Part shown: in pieces, positions 1 to 15,300 of the stretch
Layout: each line of letters starts with the position of its first letter
Position numbering within the stretch: the stretch's first letter is position 1
Assembly (NCBI GenBank): GCA_916610825.1
Contig: OU744448.1
Location: 9,472,650-9,536,649 of the forward strand
DNA from: Haliclystus octoradiatus
Lineage: Eukaryota > Cnidaria > Staurozoa > Stauromedusae > Haliclystidae
DNA: 64,000 bases
Direction of reading: 5' to 3'
Made by a program: the position numbers and the translations under genes
Notes under the pieces: model-generated
Told to the model about the DNA's origin: nothing
Database searches by the model: none
The model's input: only the letters and a program-made list of their open reading frames with translations

Positions 1-578
1 TACAAAAAATGCAGAGAAACTGATACAATCCCATGAGGAATATTGCCACGCCTTTGACAAATAGGTACTATATAGAGAACATAGTGTTGATATAAATGCC
101 TCTTCGGAGATACTTGTCGATTTTATGAAATATTCATGTTGATAATCCATTAGAGGCACCAATAGAAATGTTCCTTGGTTGAAAATTATTTCTTGGAGAG
201 AAATCGATCATTGTCAATAAAAATCGTTCAACACAAAGACAAATGTATTTTTTGCAAAGAAAGAGTGAAATCAATATATAGACGCCTGAAAAATAAAGGA
301 ATTGGTCACAATTTGAGGGTGATCATTCTGAGGAGGTGACTAGCAATTTTGGTTATATATTAGCAGGCTACGTTATCGATTAAAAGCGGACGTCAATCAT
401 CCAATCAATATACCTATAGTTTTCAGAAATGAAACATTATTTTGTAATAACATCTCATACGAACTCAATCAATTCAAAAATATTTCTTATGCTATACAAA
501 TCATATCCATGTCAAAAATGGAGACGTAGAAATATAGAAACTGTTAAAGTACCTGATAGTAACAAGAATATTATTTCT
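1..578. other. 3' flank of PFAS, no gene seen
   Basis: AT-rich sequence downstream of the PFAS stop codon. I see no convincing ORF and no clear polyadenylation hexamer on the minus strand. The 74-codon plus-strand ORF at 429-653 overlaps the end of PFAS antisense and looks like chance. The 3' UTR probably lies here but cannot be delimited. Confidence 0.4.
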
Positions 579-2009
579 TCATGCAAGGTTTTCTATGTCG
601 TATTTGTCTTGACACCAGTCGAAAGCATTTGTAAACAGCTTCATCCAAGGTGAGACAATTGAATTATCAGATTTGATATTGTCAGGCATCCACGGCCACT
701 GCCAAGTCAATGCACATCTTTCAGGGTGTGGCATTAGTGCAAAATGACGTCCATCTTCTGAACAAAGAGAAGCTATTCCATCTGGTGAACCATTAGGATT
801 TAATGGATATTCCATGGTTATTTCACCATCATCATTGACATATCTCATAGGACTTAATTGTTTTTGTATGATGTTTTTCATAACAGTATCATTTTTAAAT
901 TCAAATTTACCTTCACCGTGAGCTATCCAGATACCTAAAGTTGAGCCAACCATACCCTTGGTCATAATAGCTGGACTAGCTTCAATAGTAACATTAACGA
1001 ATCTACATTCGAATCTTTCTGAGTTATTATGCGTAAGATAAGTACCTTGATTGGTTGAATGGTCGTTATCTGTATCTATTTCATCTTTACCAGATGATGT
1101 CATTGCCTCCTTATCGGATATATCTGCATGCTCGTTTCCAACCCATCCAAGTAATGCCATGAGTTGACAACCATTGCAAACACCAAAGCTGAATGTGTCT
1201 TTTCTCAATCTGAACTCTTCTAATTCTCGTTTAACATGAGGATTAAAACGGGCAACAGCCGCCCACCCTTTCGCTGAACCCATGACATCAGCATAACTAA
1301 ATCCACCAACAAAAACAATTCCTCTAAATTGAGTTAATGATACATTTTGATTACATAAATCACTCATTGATACATCCCAGACATTAAACCCTGCGAGGTA
1401 AAAACAAGATGCCATTTCTCTATCCCCATTGCTTCCTTCTTCTCTAATGATAGCCACTTTAGGTCTATCACCATCACATGGAATATTATGTGGATTATCT
1501 ATGATGATATTAGGAATCTCAAACCCTAACTTATAAATTGGAGCATGTCGCTTTGATTGCCCTTTTTCTTCAATCGCCACACAAGAAGGATTGGCTTGTA
1601 ACTTCTCTAATTGATAGCTGGTTGATTCCCAAATCGAACGAAGATCTTTCATCGATACTTCAAGGACACATTTATCCCCATCACAAATAGAAACTTCATA
1701 ACTAGATTTCAAACTCAATCCAATTTCAAAACAGTCCAATCCAACAGCGTTGTATTCACGTATAACTTCTTTAGCGTGCTCTTGTCTTACTTCTATAACC
1801 AAACCAAGTTCCTCAGCAAATAGAATATTGATTAGATTTGAGCCACGTGATTTCAGTGCCTTGCTGATGTATAATTCAATTCCACAATCGCCAGCAAATG
1901 CCATTTCAAGTAATGCTATGATCAGACCACCATCGCTAACATCATGACCAGCAGTAAGTAACGAACGCTCGATCATATTTTGAGTTGTGTTAAAACCTTT
2001 CACAAATAG
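579..2009 (-). CDS. PFAS: PFAS coding exon 11 (glutaminase domain, terminal)
   Basis: 1431 bp including the stop, acceptor TCTTAG. Encodes LFVKGFNTTQ and TAGHDVSDGG, the end of the synthetase, and the whole glutamine amidotransferase domain: VAIIREEGSNGDREMA, FVGGFSYADVMGSAKGWAA, GVCNGCQ and LMPHPER. Confidence 0.95.
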   Translation of the reverse strand, partial: LFVKGFNTTQNMIERSLLTAGHDVSDGGLIIALLEMAFAGDCGIELYISKALKSRGSNLINILFAEELGLVIEVRQEHAKEVIREYNAVGLDCFEIGLSLKSSYEVSICDGDKCVLEVSMKDLRSIWESTSYQLEKLQANPSCVAIEEKGQSKRHAPIYKLGFEIPNIIIDNPHNIPCDGDRPKVAIIREEGSNGDREMASCFYLAGFNVWDVSMSDLCNQNVSLTQFRGIVFVGGFSYADVMGSAKGWAAVARFNPHVKRELEEFRLRKDTFSFGVCNGCQLMALLGWVGNEHADISDKEAMTSSGKDEIDTDNDHSTNQGTYLTHNNSERFECRFVNVTIEASPAIMTKGMVGSTLGIWIAHGEGKFEFKNDTVMKNIIQKQLSPMRYVNDDGEITMEYPLNPNGSPDGIASLCSEDGRHFALMPHPERCALTWQWPWMPDNIKSDNSIVSPWMKLFTNAFDWCQDKYDIENLA

Positions 2010-5000
2010 CTAAGATAGATAAAAATAAGATAGATGAAATGAAGATTATAAAATTTGCTGTAAGATTCGTGCAACTTGATTCGTTGATTCATGCATATGT
2101 TTGGAAACTCTATGGAAGATAAATATTGTTCAAAAATCATCGCTTCGGAATTTGACTATAAAGCTTAGCCCGGGGTTCAGTACCGACAAAGGATAGGAAC
2201 TACAACATATTATTACATACAGACTACTAGATAATAATTAAAATGATAAGTCTTAGTAAATACATTGAATTGAAATTGAATTTTGAAATCATTATTTCAG
2301 AAGCAGATGACCCTCCGTAAACAGACATGATTCCAAAATTTGTATTATTCAATAAACAGGTTCATATACATTTGCTTACATGTTTATATTAACATCTAAA
2401 CCAGGAGAATGTTTGAAGAGACAATGGAAGTATTGAAAGCATGAGCTTCCCTGAGCCTCCTAAACAACAGTACTTGTGTATGAACCAATATTAAAAACTT
2501 CTGACGTCAGATTCCTCCAATCACAGATCAGTTGATTGACTCTGATGCGTTGGATTTGTAGGACAAACATGGCTTGAAAAGTCAGATTTCAAATCATAGG
2601 CGAAAGTCGTTGTTCTGAGCAAAACGAGCCACTCCTCTAGAAACACCTCTAGAAACAGAAGAATGGTACCGGCGCCTCCGGTATGGCAATGCAGCCTTCA
2701 TTACTTCTTACTTTGTAGATAAAATTTGGCAAATGCAAACATAACAGTGACTCACTTCGGTATTATCAAGATCAGGGCATGTATCACCAATTTGACCAAA
2801 CACCTGTGCCAACGCACTACCACCAAGACGATCACCATGGTTACTCAATGGAACATAAAGCAATTGACCTTTACCATTCGGACATAGAAGATCAGGTGTG
2901 ACTGTTTTTCTAATGTCTTTACATGGAGCATACACTGAGACAACCAACGTACCAGGAGCTTTGACAATATCCTCACCAACACGCGCTGCCATACTCAGTG
3001 AATCTTTTCCACCGTCAATAGCGACACCAAGTGATGACATACATTGACACATCGATTGACATGCATCGTAAAGACGAGCACCTTCGCCTGGCAACTTTGC
3101 AGCCCACATCCAATTACCACTACATTTAACATCCTATAAAAATAGATGATTAAAATTCAAGCAACTATGTGATTACCTAACAGTAACAATACGTATCTGT
3201 CATCACCATTGATTTCGAAATTTGACTTGATTATTGATAGAAATTCTTAATTACCTACTTGATAGGATTATTGCATATTTGTTTCAAAATTTGTGTTGGT
3301 TACATTATAAATCTTGCAGAAGTGAACTTTAGAAATAGTAGTATGATAAATTCAAATTTGTCCAAGCAAATTTTAGAGTTACACAATGACAATCGCATGT
3401 GGATTCGCATTTGTGCAAGTGAATTTCAGGCATATTAAAGTAAAGTTTAGAAATGTTAAGGCAATATTTTTACGGAGGTTTCCTATCTGTTCAATCAAAT
3501 TTCAGATTTTTCCAAGCGGATATGATACATGTTAAAATATACATTAGAACATTTTAAAAGAATTATGATTCTTGCAAGTGAAATTCAGATCTTCTTAAGC
3601 AAATTTCACATTTGTCAATGTGAATTGTGAATTAAAGAAGTTTTTCAGCAATTTTGGACCAGCCCAAATTAATTTTACATTTATCCGACAATGGGTGTAT
3701 GAATTCATAAAAAAATAGAACTATACAGTATACAGGAATTGTAGAAGTAGGGACACTATTGCTTGCACATAACAATTACTATAGTTTAATGCTGTATGCC
3801 ATTAGTAAATCACAGACTGGGAACAGACACAAGCTTTCACATGTAAAAATATTCAAGGAATACACAAACTATTTATGAAGTGTTATAACCAAAATACTAA
3901 AAGGACTCATAACCATGCACTCGGCATTCAGTAGATTGGATTGTATCTGAGCTGATAATTTGAAAATTAGAATGGCATTGACAAGGTAAGCTGTCTTGAT
4001 CAATATCTTCAATATTATTATTGCTGATTTCCGAAGAATGTCACAATCTAGTAATTGACACCATATGATATCTCAAATATATCACAGGTAATATGGTATA
4101 TACAGATCAATGTGAGATCAAATCAAAGCTATTCCAAGGCATGATCAAAAGTTCTACATGAATATGTCTCCCTGCTTCCAAATTGGTTAAAACAAAACAA
4201 AACAATGAGATGATTCAATTTTCAACACGGCATTTGACTTTGCAGCATAATCTGGCTAAATTCGTCTACGTACCCTCAGTTCAGTAATGTTAGCAAATAC
4301 CATGTTAGTTAATGCTTCACCGACTGTCATTCTAGCACCACATGCATCATCAACAAGACCTTTGATTGGCTGTTCACCTATTGCAGTTGCTCCACCCTTT
4401 GTACTAAAATGTGATAGGGCTATAACGCCAACATCTGCTAATGGGGTATGCAATGGTCCAACACATTGCTGTTGCGCAATAAGACCAGTAACACAACGAT
4501 CAACCTGGATAAGAAACACAGGCAACAAAATGTTTGAAGAAAAAATCTGAGAAGTTTCAAGTTAATAAATATCACTGGCAACAAGAAAAACAAAAGTATA
4601 ATGATATGAAACTTAAATCTGCGTTGTCATGGTTTCAAAGTTTTAATTCCAGTCTATGCATTTTGTGAAGTGCTTAAATATTATATATCTTCAGACATAA
4701 TATTGCTCATTTTGTGAGCAGCTTATCTTAACCTGTAAGGAGAGTTGAATGTATGCTAATAACTGTCTGAATTCTCTATTAAAATGTTTGAAAGATTTAC
4801 CATTTGAATCACCGTGTTTTCATCTATGTTTCAATTTGCTTTGCTGTTTTGAATATTTTTCTGTATTCTTCGAATTGAAAAAAATGTATCGTTTCATTTT
4901 GCTGTCATTGTAGCTTTGCCTCATAACTGCTATGGTTTGCGATGGAGATCCCTAATAAGCTTCCTCATAGTTTTTCTGCAACATTGACGTATATTTTCCA

Positions 5001-8000
5001 AGAGAAATTGGGGGAGGGGATAAAATCTGCATGTGTTTTCAAGTAAAACGATTGTTGTTTATCCCAATGAAGAACATTAGATTTAAGAAACACTGAAGGA
5101 GCTTATCCAAGTCTGCTCACATTGAATCCAGCAATGTGGCTAACTCATTCACTATGTATCATCAAACATAACATTGCTTCAGCTCAATAGCAACAAGCAC
5201 AAAAAATAACTCACAATCACGCTATTCAGTTGAGATGATTTTGAGAATAAAAAATTGACACATATGATGTTGTTGTTGCTGTTTAAATTAATTTTAATTT
5301 TCTAATATAGTTCGCACAATGTAAACGAGCAGCATAGCTAATATTGAGATGCGAAAAGAAGTAAAATCTACGACAACAGTAACAACAACCAGTATTTGAA
5401 CCCTAAACAAAATCATAAGCAAAAACTAGTTAACTAATTCATGAATATTGAAAAGGCTTGCTTTCCAATGAACTTTTATTAATCTTTATAGTGCTCGAGC
5501 CATTGACTCAGCTGTCCTGTGCTGATTGACCAGCATAATGTTTTATGTGTGCTATGCAATGCCAACCGTAAAACTATAGTTAAAGTTTCTAGCTGGTCTC
5601 TCATTACAACAATCCATATTTCCAATTATTTCTGAAGTTTTTTACTAAAATTATGTATGATGTTAATCGCCATTGCACTCAAATAATCTTTACTAGTATG
5701 TTTGAACATTTGAAAGAGATTACATCTGCACATAGAAACGTCACATTTTTGAAATTTAGCTTTCTTACTATTAATAATTTGAATATAAAGTGGTAAAAAG
5801 GCAATTTGAAATACATAGTTGAGCACATCAATTGTATCATCATTGTCACATTTATTATTTATTATTGAAATTAGTTAACTCACAACGGAAAATAATTCTT
5901 AAACTTAATGATCGGATGTTAGAACTCAATTCAAATTAAATCAAAAGTAGTGTGAAAGTTAGACCAAGAATTTTATCTTATCAGGTACAGCTGAATTAAA
6001 GATGATGATACCTTATTAGTAAGGTAGCGTTTGCTTGCTACAGATGGTAATCTCAACACTCTATCCAACGCTTTGGAAACAGTGAGGTCATGAGGAAGAT
6101 CCAAAGGCTTTAATTTCCTTTGTTTTCTTTCCAAGTGGAATTCCTAAAGAAGGGATCAATATTAGATCAATTACTAAAGTTTTTTAAACTCTGAAATATC
6201 ATCAACTGATATAAAAAGACAGCTGTTAAGCCCCGGCCAAATGACTTTTTATTTCGCCAACATTGTTGAATTCAACAAAATCCGATGAGTGTTGAGAAAA
6301 TAAGAAGTCATTTGGCCACCCTCACCATTTCGGATTTAGCCTGTCTCAGGATTGGTGGGCTCGATTGACTAGCTTCCAAGCCTCAAAATACCATCCGCTG
6401 TTGACGAAAATGAACTCAACAAAATCCGATGAATGTTGGCGAAAATAAAAAGTCATTTGACCACCCTCAAGATGTTGACGAAAATGAGCTCAACAAAATC
6501 CGATGAATGTTGGCGAAATAAAAAAGTCATTTGGCCAGGGCTTTAGGAGAGCCTTAGGGAAATAAGATCATGGTTGTGAAATAATGGTACACACAAAAGA
6601 TTACTTTGAGAATTACGATGTTAAGAATTATTATAATAAACTCTTGAGTAAAAGAGAATGAAAATTCTTTAATTGAAAACAGAGTTATGATAATTCAAAT
6701 GTTGCAATCCTCAAAGTATTTTCTTGTTGCTATCCTTCACTTAAAATAATTATATATGACTCACACTTCTGAAATATTCATCCAGCCAGATGATTAGTAA
6801 ATATTAAAAATATCCAGCAGATTATCAAGCCTTTCCCGGTACAACAAACTTATTCTTGATCATAATGGATATATAAGGTTTGGAATTGTAATTGATACGG
6901 CAACTACAGAGTGTTACGAGTACATAATTTAAAAATATCGAAATGGATAAAGTTCCGGCTGCCGGAATCCTGCTTACTAGCGATAATGTTCCGTGCGTCT
7001 TTTGCGCATGCGTTATCTGTTGTCTGCTTTATTGAACAGTTTTGCATAGAAATAGGATATCATTTTTAAGAAAACTAGCACATTAATCCTCTGTTGGTAT
7101 GTAATGGTTCATAATCTCCTTATTTACGATGCATAGTTTTTATGAAATAAGGTATATCAAATTATTATTTGAAAACTGACCTTTTGGGGCATTTTCCCAA
7201 GGACAACATCAAGCGGTAAATCAACTGGGTGTTGCATTTTCTTTCTTTTGCTATCAACAACTCCGTCGTCTTCACTTTTCTTGTAATCTTCTAGCACAAT
7301 TTTACCATCTCCTGGAATATCGATACAAAACACATTATAATGAAAGTGAAAAGATGCGATAAAAAAATGTTGTGGTTGCTCTCGGAAATGCTTGAAAACT
7401 TTTTAGATGTGAGCATGCTGTAGGCAAACAAAAGAACCTAAAACCCTGCGAAAGAAATAACTGAGTTCATGAACAGCTTATTAACTGTCCATAAACGTTA
7501 ATTGACCAGTTTTTCATGAACGGTTCATGGACACTTCATGAAATGTTCACGGAAATTGGGACATTTAACGTTTATTTCCACAGGAGTGGTATTTCAGTTA
7601 TGTTCAGCTTGTAGTTGCAAAAACACATACCTATATGAACATCTATATAAAAATCTTTGTAAAGTGAAAGTTCATAAAAATTACATTATCAATAAAATAT
7701 TGAAGATATTTTGTTAGAACAGCCCCTGTGAAAAACAGTTCAGTAGATTCATGAACTATTGATGAATTGTTCATGAACAGTTCATGGAAAAATCTATGAA
7801 GATTGGGCCATTTAGCATTCATGAACTTCTGAATTGTTTTTCACGTGGGAGAAGACACCAACGCTTTAAAAGAATGAAACAAAGTAACATAGCTTTGGAC
7901 AAGGGCAATCGGACTTAAAATTAGGCATGATATTATAATTAGCAGATCAAAGAAACGCCTGATGCTAATATTTTTACCTGTGATAGAACCCACAACAGAC

Positions 8001-9318
8001 ACAGAAACTTTCTCTCTCTTCCCAATATTCTGAAGCAGTTGTCTGTCTTTCTCTTCAATCAGCACAGCATTACTTTCTTGATATTCTGCACCCCACAGTT
8101 CCAATGTTGAAATAGATGGATCTCCAAGTTCAAACGCATCAGCATAGATTATTGCTCCTGCTGGCTCAGCTATTTCCTTCAACACATTACCTTTTTGGGA
8201 CAGATAAATGTTTTTTTGTAAGGTATGATAATGATACGTCAATAATAGTTCAGGGACTTTATGAAACACCTATATGAATAGTTCATGAAAATTTCATGTA
8301 CTAGCAATATTGAGAATTCTATTAACGTGGAATGGAACACTTTTCATAGAAATCCTGTGAATGATTCAATAAAAGTCAATTGGAAATTGTGCCATTTCAA
8401 GTTCATAAAACACATTTTTTAACAGGAAATATGCTTAGCTCTTTAAACTGTTCATGACACTATAAATATACAAATAAAATTAATATGCCAGAAAATATTA
8501 CAATTGATTATCATGTAAAATTAGATATTGTGACAAGATGTGTGCTATGTTGGTTTAAATAAATATTTTGCCTGACTCAATGCATAATGGACGTTAAATG
8601 CTGACTTCTTGTTAGCTATAAATTTACTAGTTTGAAAAATTGCGTTTTACCAAATAAAAATAATGTTTTTCAGTTGCGTTCTTCATGTTGATTTCTCTTT
8701 GTGGCATATTACTGTTTGTTAGATTGAACAGATCACTTTTGATCATATTTTGTTTCCCACATTGAACGCCTTAGTAGAACGCCTGGGAACAATAGGCTAC
8801 CTTTACATAGATTGAAACAAATGTCACAGATACTTTGCTGAGGCTCTATTAAAATTTAAATAAAATTTCAAATTTCAGTTTTTGGGAACATCCCTTGATA
8901 TCAGATGTGTAGTGAAGGAGCAAAACTCTGGCTACACCAGGAGTGTAGGTATCCATATAATTCAAATGGAGCCAGACTGAAGTGAATGTCTTGTCAGACA
9001 AACACAGGAGTCTAGGACACAATCCTTGAACTTTTCTTATAAATACTGTACTGCTAAGTTGAAGATTTTCTGGATATCCCAACATAAAGGTTGTATTGGA
9101 TTCAATCTCCAGACTTCGTACAAAAATTTGTCTGAAATATGTTGAGCCAGAGTTGGAAATGGAGCATAATTTATTACATTTTTGGAGACGGATTTGGACT
9201 CAGTTGCTCCTAATAGGACATTTTTGGATTCTGAGTATGAGAACTAATCCTGATTCTATACACCTCTTTTATCAGTCCTTTGAAAAAAAGTTATGTAGAA
9301 CTTAAAGGTTCTGAATAA

Positions 9319-9361
<43 letters not shown>

Positions 9362-12300
9362 GGATGATGATGATGATGATGATATATCGGTCCCTTAAGA
9401 AAATCTCAGAAATTCTTTGCGAAAAATTGATTAAAATGAAGTTTTTGGTAATTTGAAAATGGTTTTGTGATGTAACCAAAACATCGTCAACTTGATTAAT
9501 TTGTACAGTAATAAAATAAGAAAACTTTAAATTGCTTGACTTCATTTTTTAAATTGAAAAGTTTTAAGCCGAACAGAAGGCTCCCAGAATGCTTTAATCC
9601 TAATAAAAACTGTTACAATTAATAACTCACCATTCCCTCCAGCACCTTGATCATGTATACTTTTAATAGGGTTATCATGACCAATCTCAATACAAGCACG
9701 AATGACGCGGTTGAGTTTCTGTTCCATCTCCGCATCACCACGTTGCACTGCACCAAAATCCAATTCCTCTTTGTTATCCCCTTGGACATTGACCGATGAT
9801 GCTGCACCGCCACCAACTCCAATCCGATAAATAGGTCCACCAATTTTCACAACTTTCATACCTTGACAATAAATTTATATAATTATCTTGTCTTTCAAAT
9901 TAAAGATTGTAAACACGATTGTGGTAGACACACAAGCTGTCTACCCTTTCCTTACACACACCAGTCAACAAACAGTCAAACGCAAATTACAACAGCTCAA
10001 TAGAACACACATCAGTTTAATATGTTGCCAAATTGGTTTTTACTATAACAAATAATAATCAATACAAATATTATAAATCTGATTAATACTAAATATGAAA
10101 TACAATGTTCCAAGCAGTGTTGTTAATGCCCATCGTACTGAAGGATAACAATATGTGCGTTTCTCCAATCGACTTCTCTCTTCAAATTATCAAACACAAC
10201 TACTACTGATACATAATGTACAACCATAGTTCACAAATTCTATCACAAGATGTTTCTAAATTCTACCAATAAAATAATTTTGAGGCAATAAATCATCTAT
10301 ATTCATATATATTTATGTAAAACCAGTATTTAACGCTGAATTTTATTACAAAACAATAGGCTACAATGAATCATGTCAATCAAACACAAACCTAAAACTA
10401 AAATTATAGCCTACTACAAAATATATTGAATTTATTGATAATAATAATAGTAATAATATTACACCAATTGAAATTCGAGTTAAACGAACTAAAGTTTAGA
10501 AATATAAGTATAATAAAACTAACTATAAAAATATTAAAGTATAACTTAAAGTACAAACGAAATCAAAACAATATAAACCATAAGGCAATATTGAAGTTTA
10601 CAATGATTCTGTGTTGGATCCCATTGAATTTGTATTTAAAGTGGTGTGTTACAAATAACTGGCATAAGTACCACTGCAAAAATTCATAAAAAGTTCATGA
10701 CAGTTCATCAGCAATGGGATCAACTCAAACAATATTAAATTAAAAATCTTTACCTCAAAGTGCACATGACACAAAAAAATTTAACCACAGATTCGAGTAG
10801 CTGAAGATAAATGATGAAGAATGGTGACAATGATTTCTTAGTTTGAACGCGTATAAGCAGATTTATTTAATGTTGAATCTATCCTATTTTTGATCAGTCA
10901 CTAACTTCCAATAATCGTATCTCCATTCACAAGCAGAAAAGGTGCCTAAAGTGTAGGCATAGCTGAATTGGACGTTAGAAACTTTTGATTTCGCGCGAAA
11001 GGAGATACAATTTTTTATGATTCTGACTTCACCTTTTTCTATGGTAAGCCTTCCTGTCATTCCAACTGTCGTTCCGAGTTTGGAAAACAGTGAATGATTG
11101 TAAATAGGGTATATTCAACATCTCCGCATATACGCGTTCAAACTAAGAAATCATCGTCACCATTCTTCACCATTTAGGTTCAGCTACCCGATTCTGTATT
11201 AAAAATTTTTCGTGCCATGTGCAGTTTAACGTATTGTAATAATGCATTGAATTTTTGACAAGCTTTTACAACGAATGGATAAGTATTATTTTTTAAATTA
11301 GCATTCAAATATGTGACAGTTTCAATTCTCGAAAAACGGAGATTTGATATTAAGTGACGTTATTATTACGATATGTCTAATTTCTGATTATGACTAGCAG
11401 TAGTAAGCACGATATGATCACGACAGCTATCAATCATTCGTTCATAATTCATAGAAAAGTTTCAACATTATATTGTTGTTATGGAAAAATGATCGATAGT
11501 TGTTGTGATCATATTGTGCTCAATAGTCATGATCAAAAATCAGACTTAATGACGTCACTTAACTTGAAATCCCTGTTTTTCAAGATATCAAATTGTTACT
11601 TTTTCAAATGAGTATTCTTATAAATAAAGTACTTATCCATTCGTCTTAAGCATCGTTATCAAGGCACCTAGTCTGCCTACCATAAGTCGAGGTTAAAATT
11701 TTGAATTTTAGACATTATTGCTGGAACATGATGGTTCAACAACTTTCACAAATTTATTTATGCTTGGGGAAAACATGCAAGTCCCGAGTACACGAGTATG
11801 ATAGCTTGGCATTGCCCTGAAACAATCATTTGCATTACGGTAGTTGAGATGATTGAATTGTGTAAGTTATTTTGTTTTCGTCAAATAGTGTAAAAGGTCA
11901 AAACACCAATGCTGCCCTTGCAAAAAAATCTGTTGAGTTATTTAACTGTTCATCAGGAACACCTTCTAAACAGTTCATGGATGTTTAATTGCCTGTTTCT
12001 CATAGACGTTTCCATTAAAAAGTAGCTCATTGGATAATTTTAAAAGAATGTAGATAAACCAGTAATTTTTATCTATCATTTTATTACAGTACCACATTTC
12101 TAGCATTATTTACTTAAATGGAAGCTTGTATTATACGTTACCCTTTTAAAATTTATTCATATACACCTATAGGTCCTTTTAATAATTCTTAAATATGCAA
12201 AACTGCACAATGTAAATATTTTATTAAATTCTGAGGGCACCAGAGAATAAAAGTCACGGAGTTACTGGTCTAACCTCCTTAAATAAAGATAATGATGATG

Positions 12301-15300
12301 AAATCTTCATCAGGGGTGACGTCAAAAATGTAATAATTAATTGAAAATATTGATGATGCAGCAATTAATTAATACTCACCTTGTTTTGGCGGTTCTTTCA
12401 TTGTATGCTTGGCATCAATTGAACCGATACCTCCGCTGAACATAATTGGTTTGATCCATTCACGTCGTTGTCCATCATCCAATATCATACCAAACGACCT
12501 TGCAAATCCACAAATGACTGGCTCACCAAACTTATTACCATAATCTGAAGCACCATTACTTGCTTCGATGGCAATATTAAGAGGTGATGCAAAATTAGAT
12601 GGATACTTCATTAAATCATCTTCCCATGGTAGATTATAACCTGTTGAATAAATTAAATGTGATACAGTCAAACCTGTTATAAAGGTCACCTCTATGCAGC
12701 GACCACCTGTCTGTAGTGGTCACTTCTGCAATGTCTAAAATTGTATTTTCTATTGAATCAACCTGCATAGTCAACATATCTTCCTCTGTTAGCTGTCTGT
12801 TATATACATTTTTCACTGTATCAGCTTTTTACAAAATAGACAACTTATCTGTTTAACCCCAAAACAGTAAATATTATAGATACAATGAACAGAGATAGTC
12901 TACATGTGTTTGTTACCATGTATTGTGATTCCACAAGGTTGAAATAATCGAAATTACTTATACACTTGGTTATGCCAAGACAAACCTGCTTGATGTGACA
13001 AATCCTGGCTCACAGGTAATAAATTAAGCTAACTACAGTAACATGAAATATTAAAACTAAACCCATGTTTTGTAAAATCAAGTGAAAGATTACGTAAACA
13101 AACTTATATGAATTGGATTTGAATGATTTAGAACATTTAATAGAAGCAACTATTTTACATGAACAAAGTTTAGAAGAATGAAAGATTTAAGTTTGATGCC
13201 GTGGCACAACCTACCAATAATTTTCTGTTAATCAATTGCCCACTCAGGATAGACCACAAAGTGCCCGAACCCGCAAAATAGTTATAATAATTAAAATAAT
13301 TTGTGGGTTTATTATATGCATGCAGTCGAATTTGCTTAATATCCCCCTCTGGTACAGATAAAAAGCGGGACATTAAGCGAGGTGGGATTATGAGGGTTTG
13401 TATGGAGAATGGAAAGTAGAAATCAGTTTTATGTGGGGACATTAAGCAAGGTGGGATATTAAGCGAGGTAGGATTATGAGGGTCTGTATGGAGAATGGAA
13501 AATAGAAATCAGTTTTATGTGGGGATATTAAGCAAGGTGGGATATTAAAAGAGGGGACATTAACCGAGTTCGACTGTATTTATAATCATAGTTTCCGCTG
13601 TAAAGTCAATCGTGTGATACGTCAAATGATTTTCACATTAAAATCCAATGAATTGTTGAATTATATAGAGTTTATAGCAGTAACGTTCCTCAAGTGTGGT
13701 CAATGATGTATTACGTAGTTTGAGTTAGTATTACATAATTTGCGGAAGGCCAGTAAAAATCCCCAAAAATTTTCAAAATGTATAATGGAAGCATCCAATT
13801 ACCAGTTTTTATTGTTTTATTATCATTGACTAAAAAACTTTTGACAGAAGGAAGTGCTTCAAAATGCTGATTAGTTATAAAATTTAGGAAATGTTGCATT
13901 TCACTCGAATTATGTGACCATTTATATGTATCTCTGTCCTTCCTCAGAAAAAGTATTGCTTTTATAATATGTATGATTATCGATGCAAAAAATGGGGATG
14001 CCTTCAAAGCCCCACAGCCCCAAGACTAATCTGAAGTGTTCATGAAATCTTTGTGACTTTTTATGAATTTTTCATGAACTGTGCATGAACTCATGGATTT
14101 TTTTTCAATGGGGTAATGCTGGGGTAATGCTCCAAGCCTCCTTAAATAACAAACGAGAATTTCATTACTGAACAAAGTCTTCTGGGTTAAATGGACAAGT
14201 GCTTTAACCCTTTAATCCCTTAATTTCTCTAATATTTAACTATCCAAATAAGTATAAATATTGCATTCATTCTTTGCAAATTTCAATAAAAAGATTTCTG
14301 TCAGACCATCCAGCTAGGCAAACTGTTTCCAGAATAACCCAGATGGCTCCTTAGATAATTAGTCTATGCGATTTGTAAGTTTACTTGACTCACCTGGAAT
14401 GAGCAGATTACCAAACGAGTATCCCGCTGTGCCTGCAATAACATGGGCACCTTTTCCAGTAGCTTGGACATCTCGAATACGACCACCAGTTCCAGTTGTT
14501 GCTCCAGGAAAAGGGGCAACACCTAAGCAATGAATGCAATGTTTGGTTAGTCTTTGTACTCTTGGATAAATTTATATTAAGCAATTGGCGCACAGTTTCC
14601 CATGAGCTATTGATATTTGGAGCACGAGAGGCATATGTGAGGAGAAAATTTCATTGTGGAGATTGAAAACGCTTAGGGCCCTCCTGATACATCCCATGTG
14701 CAAAACATATGACTTCATAAGCAGTTCATGAACATTTTCATGTGGGTTCATCAAAAATTCATCAACTGTGATGAATGTGGAATTGCCAAAAGTGCATTTT
14801 CTCACAAAGCCAAGAAGGCTCTAACCGTGAATTATGAAATGAAAATTGGACTTCTGAACAAGATTTCCATCAACGGAATATGCATCAGATAGACATTGAG
14901 CAATTGCAAACAAGAAAGCGAAACACAAAAAAGGGCAGAGATCTATTATGATCAACATGCTAAACCCTTGGGAGAGATGAGAGTAGGCCCAGAGGAATTT
15001 GAACATACCCAAAACTCGACCACCACTAATACTAAATAAGAGAAGCTTGCAGAAGTCCTCCCCATCAACCCAAGAAGATATTTCTACCAAATACAATCTT
15101 AATGTGGTGGGCCATTCTGGTAAAAACAAAATTTCTGATGACATTGTTATGGAACGACACAGACAGTCAAAAAGTTCAATAATACCAGAATAGGTACACT
15201 GTGAAGAGGATGTCAACAACATCAAAAAAGACAGCGTTCAAGTGCTAGTGGTCAAAGAGTCAAGCATGTGCTTAAATCACCTCAAACTATAGAATGACCT

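Larger units (their letters stand above)
2010..6011 (-). other. PFAS introns 8-10, no further gene seen
   Basis: Introns at 2010-2755, 3134-4273 and 4505-6011 (exons 10 and 9 lie between them). AT-rich, with no supported RNA gene or element with clean ends. A short complementary pair (TGTTGTTGTTGCTGT near 5269 and ACAACAGTAACAACAAC near 5371) flanks ~100 bp; it may be a decayed small inverted repeat. Confidence 0.4.

Noticed and set aside
14821..15225. 134-codon ORF with hydrophobic stretches in PFAS intron 2
   Set aside because: No recognisable motif, no partner exons, and within an intron of a gene on the same strand. Possibly an old repeat.
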